Source: Streptomyces shenzhenensis
GTDB taxonomy: Bacteria > Actinomycetota > Actinomycetes > Streptomycetales > Streptomycetaceae
Length of the DNA: 64,000 nucleotides
NCBI RefSeq assembly: GCF_003688995.1
Contig: NZ_PENI01000035.1
Span: 37,032 to 101,031, forward strand
Direction of reading: 5' to 3'
Below, one piece after another: positions 60,211-64,000 of the stretch; position 1 is the first letter of the stretch; each line of letters opens with the position of its first letter. The notes under the pieces are model-generated. The model had not been told where the DNA came from, made no database searches, and was given only the letters and a program-made list of their open reading frames with translations. The position numbers and the translations under genes are program-made.

Positions 60211-61943
60211 CCGACTGGCTCCTCGTTGGTGTCCGTGCTGTTCGAGCTCGACTTCTGGGCGGGGACGGCGGGCAGGACTCCGGCCGTCTCCAGGTGGTCG
60301 CGTGCGCCGTGGATGGCCTCGGGTGTGGTGGCGTACTCCCGGCCCTCGTGGCACAGCAGCTCCAACGCGCCGACGGAGTCGAGGACCTGGCGCTGGCCGG
60401 AGCGGATCCCGGAGGCCAGGACGAGGATGCCGCGCCGGTTCAGCTTCTCCACCGCGTCCTTCAGGACAAGGGCGCCGGTGGCGTCCATCGTCGACACCCG
60501 CGACATGCGCAGGATGACGACGCGTACGTCGGTGACCTCGGTCAGCTCCAGCAGGAAGCGGTGCGCGGCGGCGAAGAACAGCGGTCCGTCGATGCGGTAG
60601 GCGACGATGTGCTCGGCCAGCAGCTGGTGCTCCTCGGCACTGTGATCGCCCCGGTCGAGCGGCACCTGGTCGATGCGGGCCTGCTTGGCCACGGCGTGCA
60701 GGGCGAGGGCGCCGGCGACGACCAGGCCGATGATCACCGCGTACACCAGGTCGAGGACCAGCGTCGCAGCGGCCGTCAGCACGAGGATCACCGCGTCGGA
60801 CCGCGTGGCCTTCGCCATCGCCTTGAGCGAGCCGACCTCGACCATGCGGATCGCGGTGGCCAGCAGCACGCCCGCCAGCGCCGCCAGCGGGATCTTCGAC
60901 ACCAGGGGCGCCGCGGCGAAGACGATCACCGTGAGGACGGCGGCGTGCGTGAGCGCGGCCAGCCGGGAGCCCGCGCCGGTCCGCACGTTGACCGCGGTGC
61001 GGGCGATCGCGCCGGTGGCCGGGACGCCGCCGAACAGCGGGGCGGCGATGTTCGCCAGACCCTGGCCGAGCAGTTCCCGGTCCGGGTCATGGCGCTGTCC
61101 CACCGTCATCGCGTCGGCGGCGGCCGCGGACATCAGCGACTCCAGGGCGGCCAGCGCCGCCACCGCCACGGCCGGGGCGAGCAGCGAGCCCAGCGAGCCG
61201 AGGTCGAGGAAGGAGAGCGAGGGCGCGGGCAGTCCCGCGGGCAGGTCGCCGATCGGCTTCACGTCCAGCGGGAAGACCTGGGCCACGACCGTGGCGGCGA
61301 TGACGGCGACGATGGAGAACGGCACGGTCGGCCGCCATCGCGCACCGGCCAGCATGATCACGACCACGGCTACCGCGAGACCGACGGCGGTCCAGTTCGG
61401 CGCCTTCGCGAACTCCTCGACCGCGCGCCAGGTGACGACGAGTACCTTGTCGCCCTCGGGCTGGGGCACGCCGAGCGCGTTCGGCACCTGCTGGAGGCCG
61501 ATCACTCCGGCGATGCCGAGCGTGAAGCCCTCGATCACGGACGCCGGCACGTACTGCATGTAGCGCCCGGCCCTGAGCCCGGCGAGAACGACGAGCATCG
61601 CACCCGCCATCAGACCCACCGTGAGGACGGCGGTCGGACCGTACTGGGCGACGATCGGCACCAGGACCACCGTCATCGCCCCGGTCGGCCCCGACACCTG
61701 CAGATTCGATCCGCCGAACACGGCGGCCAGCGCACCAGCCACCACGGCGGTCGCCAGCCCCGCCTCGGCGCCCAGCCCCGAGGAGACGCCGAAGCCCAGG
61801 GCGAGCGGGAGCGCCACGATCGCCACGGTGAGACCGGCGAGCAGGTCCCGGCGGGGATCGCGCCGCATCGACGCCAGATCGGAGCGTGAGGGCAACAACG
61901 AGATGAGCCGGGCGCGGACCGCCCGTGCGACAGTCGTGCTCAT
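60207..61943 (-). CDS. SulP/SLC26-family inorganic anion transporter with STAS domain
   Basis: A 578-residue transporter. About 12-14 transmembrane helices occupy residues 25-430, with family motifs DLLAGLTVAIVALPLALGFG, GGSNLQVSGPTGAMTVVL and the later GGVPATGAIARTAVNVRTGA. A C-terminal STAS domain follows (residues about 440-560, RVVILRMSRVSTMDATGALV). SulP proteins carry sulfate, bicarbonate or other anions; which one is not evident. It is coupled upstream to an ArsR repressor and downstream to PPOX and HATPase genes. Confidence 0.93.
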   Translation of the reverse strand: MSTTVARAVRARLISLLPSRSDLASMRRDPRRDLLAGLTVAIVALPLALGFGVSSGLGAEAGLATAVVAGALAAVFGGSNLQVSGPTGAMTVVLVPIVAQYGPTAVLTVGLMAGAMLVVLAGLRAGRYMQYVPASVIEGFTLGIAGVIGLQQVPNALGVPQPEGDKVLVVTWRAVEEFAKAPNWTAVGLAVAVVVIMLAGARWRPTVPFSIVAVIAATVVAQVFPLDVKPIGDLPAGLPAPSLSFLDLGSLGSLLAPAVAVAALAALESLMSAAAADAMTVGQRHDPDRELLGQGLANIAAPLFGGVPATGAIARTAVNVRTGAGSRLAALTHAAVLTVIVFAAAPLVSKIPLAALAGVLLATAIRMVEVGSLKAMAKATRSDAVILVLTAAATLVLDLVYAVIIGLVVAGALALHAVAKQARIDQVPLDRGDHSAEEHQLLAEHIVAYRIDGPLFFAAAHRFLLELTEVTDVRVVILRMSRVSTMDATGALVLKDAVEKLNRRGILVLASGIRSGQRQVLDSVGALELLCHEGREYATTPEAIHGARDHLETAGVLPAVPAQKSSSNSTDTNEEPVG

Positions 61944-62281
61944 GGGACGACGACCTCGGCTTCCCGCAGCTCGGCCAGCAGCTCGTTCCGCCCGGTGAGC
62001 ATCTCGGTCAGGATCCGGCGCGCGGCCCTCATCAGGTCGGCGACGTCACCCCCCGCCAGCTCGTAGACGACGGTCGAGCCCTCGCGGGTGGACGTCACGA
62101 TCCCCGAGCGGCGCAGCACCGCCAGCTGCTGGGAGAGGCTCGACGGCTCCACCTCGATCGCGGCGAGCAGCTCCCGCACCGGCATCGGTCCGGCCTGCAA
62201 CAACTCCAGCACCCGGATCCGTACGGGATGCCCGAGCATCCGGAAGAACTCCGCCTTCGCCTGATACAGCGGAACCGACAC
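61940..62281 (-). CDS. ArsR-family regulator, copy 3, of the SulP operon
   Basis: A 113-residue winged-helix protein nearly the same as copy 1 (FFRMLGHPVRIRVLELLQAG; PSSLSQQLAVLRRSGIVTST; GSTVVYELAGGDVADLMRAA). It overlaps the transporter start by 4 bp and should repress the whole operon through the dyad at 62380-62399. It lacks a metal-binding CxC motif, so the signal is not an obvious metal ion. GTG at 62281 is the chosen start. Confidence 0.9.
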   Translation of the reverse strand: MSVPLYQAKAEFFRMLGHPVRIRVLELLQAGPMPVRELLAAIEVEPSSLSQQLAVLRRSGIVTSTREGSTVVYELAGGDVADLMRAARRILTEMLTGRNELLAELREAEVVVP

Positions 62282-62379
62282 GACCCCTCGACTTCCCTCA
62301 CACGGCCCCGGCCCAGGGGCGAACGCACAGAAGCCGTGCCCGCCGCTTTCTGCAAGCACAGCGAACACAGCATCTAGGC

Positions 62380-62399
62380 AATTGCAAAATTTCGCAATT
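62380..62399. promoter_or_regulatory. AATTGC-N8-GCAATT operator before ArsR copy 3/SulP operon
   Basis: AATTGC (62380-62385) and GCAATT (62394-62399) flank AAAATTTC. Arms and spacing equal those of the copy 2 site. It is 98 bp before the ArsR start, within an AT-rich patch that likely contains the promoter. Confidence 0.75.
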
Positions 62400-62456
62400 C
62401 TGATATCCGCTTTGTGAAGTTTCGCGCACTATGAACCCTTGGCTGCACGACGAATG

Positions 62457-63206
62457 TCATGGCCGACGGGTCAGCCGATGCCGCGGGCACGCGGTGGCTC
62501 GGGCCAGCAGCAGGCGGATCTGACATCCCGCCTGCCGGGGGCTGAGGGCCGGAGCGGCGAAGGCGAGCCGGACGTCATGGTGCTTGCGGGCGTGTTCGAC
62601 GCGCAGCACGAGCCCGAACCGGTCGAGCCGTACGGGCCGTACGCAGACCACGCCGAGCAGCAGGCGGGGCTCCACGAGCCGGGTCAGGCGGGCGACCGCG
62701 TCGGCGTGGGCGGTGTCGAGGTGGGCGAGCAGGCCCGCCTCGCCTGCGGCCAGGGGATCAGGGGCGGCGAGTGCCAGTTCGCCGGGGGCGATCTCACGGG
62801 CGAGGCCACCTTCGTCGAGGACGGCCCACGCGGGGCGAAGGCCGAGCCCGGACCCCTCGGCGGCACTGAGCCCGCCGCGCAGCGTGAGGCGGGCGCGGAC
62901 GCGATCGCGTACGGGAGTGGGTGCGACGTCGGTGAGTTCCGCGACGGCGTCGAGCCCGTCACCCCGCGCTGCCGCGAGTGCGGCGGCCACCTCGGCCGGC
63001 ACGTCCGTCGCGGGCAGGTCGTGGAGCAGCAGGCCGCACCCGTCCGCGGCACGCAGGGCGACCGGCTCGAAGCGGTGGCCCGCCACCTCCAGGCTCAGCG
63101 ACCAGGCGGTGGCGAGGACCGAGCGGGCCCGCTCGGCGGGGGAGGGTTCGGAAAGCGGCGGCTCCTCGGCCCCGGGGCCGCCTGCGGGGTCCGTCTCCGT
63201 GTCCAT
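62457..63206 (-). CDS. DUF2470 domain-containing protein
   Basis: A 249-residue protein with an N-terminal Ala-rich part and a C-terminal DUF2470 domain (about residues 155-240: GLLAHLDTAHADAVARLTRL; VRPVRLDRFGLVL). DUF2470 is related to the C-terminal part of PPOX-type haem oxygenase-like proteins and is often linked to haem or iron metabolism. Consistent with this, an iron-box-like site lies just upstream. The start ATG at 63206 is the best of three in-frame options. Confidence 0.85.
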   Translation of the reverse strand: MDTETDPAGGPGAEEPPLSEPSPAERARSVLATAWSLSLEVAGHRFEPVALRAADGCGLLLHDLPATDVPAEVAAALAAARGDGLDAVAELTDVAPTPVRDRVRARLTLRGGLSAAEGSGLGLRPAWAVLDEGGLAREIAPGELALAAPDPLAAGEAGLLAHLDTAHADAVARLTRLVEPRLLLGVVCVRPVRLDRFGLVLRVEHARKHHDVRLAFAAPALSPRQAGCQIRLLLARATACPRHRLTRRP

Positions 63207-63245
63207 GCGCACCACACCCTTCCACCCAAGTAAGGTCCACCTAAG

Positions 63246-63262
63246 TTAGGTTTGCCTTACCC
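63246..63262. promoter_or_regulatory. Iron-box-like site (DmdR/IdeR type)
   Basis: TTAGGTTTGCCTTACC resembles the DtxR-family consensus TTAGGTTAGGCTAACCTAA, matching about 13 of 19 positions including the full first half. It lies 40 bp before the DUF2470 start, so the gene may be repressed by iron. Confidence 0.65.
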
Positions 63263-63337
63263 GTGAGCGGAGGGGAGGTAACCGTGTCCTTCCGGCCGGC
63301 TCCCGCCTCTCTCCGTCCACGGGAAACAGACACCCCC

Positions 63338-64000
63338 TCAGCATGGGGGCCGCACATGATCCGTCCGGGCACGACGGCGGGCCACGCGGGTATGTGTCAC
63401 CGCAAGGGTGAGGAACAGCCCGAGGACGGCGGCGGGAGCGGTGACGGCCGTGAGCCAGTCCGCGGCGCCCTCAGGGCCTGCGGCCACCCTGACCGCCGCG
63501 GTGATCGCGGCAGCCGTCAGTCCGGTACCGATGAGGACGCCCACGACGTAGCGGGAGCGGTCGGTCACGGGCAGCGGCCGGCCAGGGTCCAACTCCCCCG
63601 GCTGACGGGCGGCTTCCCGTATCTCACGCCGCCGCTGCACGGCCGCACGGACCCGCGGGCCGGCCGCGCTCGGGGTGTCCGCCGCGCGGACGTCGCGCGG
63701 GCCTGAACGACTCGGCCGCGGCTGGCGGCGGTTCGTGTTCCGGGTCATCCGGAGGTAGGCGACGGCGAGGGCGAGGGACAGCCCGACCACCGCGGCGGGC
63801 AGAACGACGACCGCCCACCGGCCCGTTCCGCCCCCGGGCCCCACGACCACACCAAGCGCCACCACAGCGGCGACCGGCCCGCAACCGATCAGCACGGCGA
63901 CACCCGCCCGGGCACGCACCGTCCCGGCTGTTTGCCCGGTGTGGCCCAACTCGGCCCAGTCGCGGGCGGCTTCACGGGCCTCGCGGCGGCGCTGCACGAC
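63338..64000 (-). CDS. Internally duplicated membrane protein, 5' end cut by window
   Basis: The visible 220 codons contain two units of about 110 residues. Each starts with a basic helix (VQRRREAREAARDWAEL and VQRRREIREAARQPGEL), then two hydrophobic helices (GVAVLIGCGPVAAVVALGVV with WAVVVLPAAVVGLSLALAVA, and VVGVLIGTGLTAAAITAAV with APAAVLGLFLTLAVTHTRV). The reading frame continues off the right edge, where the first visible unit begins, so more units may exist. No family is recognised. A small hairpin (CCCCC-N7-GGGGG, 63333-63349) overlaps the 3' end. Confidence 0.65.
   Translation of the reverse strand, partial: VVQRRREAREAARDWAELGHTGQTAGTVRARAGVAVLIGCGPVAAVVALGVVVGPGGGTGRWAVVVLPAAVVGLSLALAVAYLRMTRNTNRRQPRPSRSGPRDVRAADTPSAAGPRVRAAVQRRREIREAARQPGELDPGRPLPVTDRSRYVVGVLIGTGLTAAAITAAVRVAAGPEGAADWLTAVTAPAAVLGLFLTLAVTHTRVARRRARTDHVRPPC

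Noticed and set aside
57377..62281. Arsenic or metal sensors
   Set aside because: The three ArsR-fold proteins lack the CxC-type metal motif, and no arsenic or metal-export gene is adjacent.
63263..63706. Plus-strand ORF after the iron-box-like site
   Set aside because: It overlaps the minus-strand duplicated membrane protein and its product is low-complexity without domains.

Overview
The window is very GC-rich (roughly 70-73% by eye), with near-complete G/C bias at third codon positions, many GTG starts and 4-bp ATGA/GTGA overlaps. Together with a near-canonical tipA gene and promoter, WhiJ-type HTH/HATPase/DUF397 genes, a Zur-type set of zinc-free ribosomal paralogs and an ftsH-hpt-tilS-dacB block, this points to the conserved chromosomal core of a Streptomyces. 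I saw no rRNA, tRNA, insertion sequence, prophage or CRISPR array.

Layout. 1-4.3 kb: cofactor operon on the minus strand (DUF2520 reductase, panC, nadB, nadC; nadC runs off the left edge). 4.5-9.7 kb: threonine-aldolase-like enzyme, DUF5937/ArsR regulator with a 25-bp palindrome, TmrB-like NTPase, two-component system. 9.9-12.3 kb: a MidA/NDUFAF7-type methyltransferase convergent with a stand-alone NuoD paralog. 12.3-19 kb: two PH-domain membrane proteins, an acidic coiled-coil membrane protein, an Ag85-like esterase and an MprF-like protein. 19-23 kb: folate genes folP, folB, folK and, on the other strand, folE. 23-30.3 kb: dacB, DUF2342 metalloprotease, tilS, hpt, ftsH, then folE behind a strong hairpin. 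30.4-39 kb: ppa, thrE, DedA protein, tipA, gad, padR, aldehyde dehydrogenase. 39-41.1 kb: WhiJ-type cluster with a shared 28-bp motif. 41.2-42.5 kb: VOC-ArsR-SRPBCC operon with a 45-bp inverted repeat. 42.5-45.1 kb: zinc-starvation ribosomal proteins around a Zur-like box, with a COG0523 protein lacking GTPase motifs. 45.1-52.9 kb: lipoproteins, DUF2786 protein, a HTH plus Clp_N protein with a leaderless, doubly palindromic promoter, a PolA-like polymerase, a glycosyltransferase, a regulator and a hydrolase. 53-57.1 kb: a large CHAT protease translationally coupled to an unrecognised 225-residue protein. 57.1-62.4 kb: three related ArsR proteins, two beside HATPase anti-sigma-like genes and one with a SulP transporter. 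62.4-64 kb: DUF2470 protein with an iron-box-like site and an internally duplicated membrane protein cut by the right edge.

The best candidates for new biology are the CHAT protease/partner pair, the HTH-Clp_N self-regulator, the identical AATTGC-N8-GCAATT sites before two ArsR genes, the shared WhiJ-cluster motif, and the MidA/NuoD neighbour pair. All functions are inferred from sequence by eye; no database search was run.
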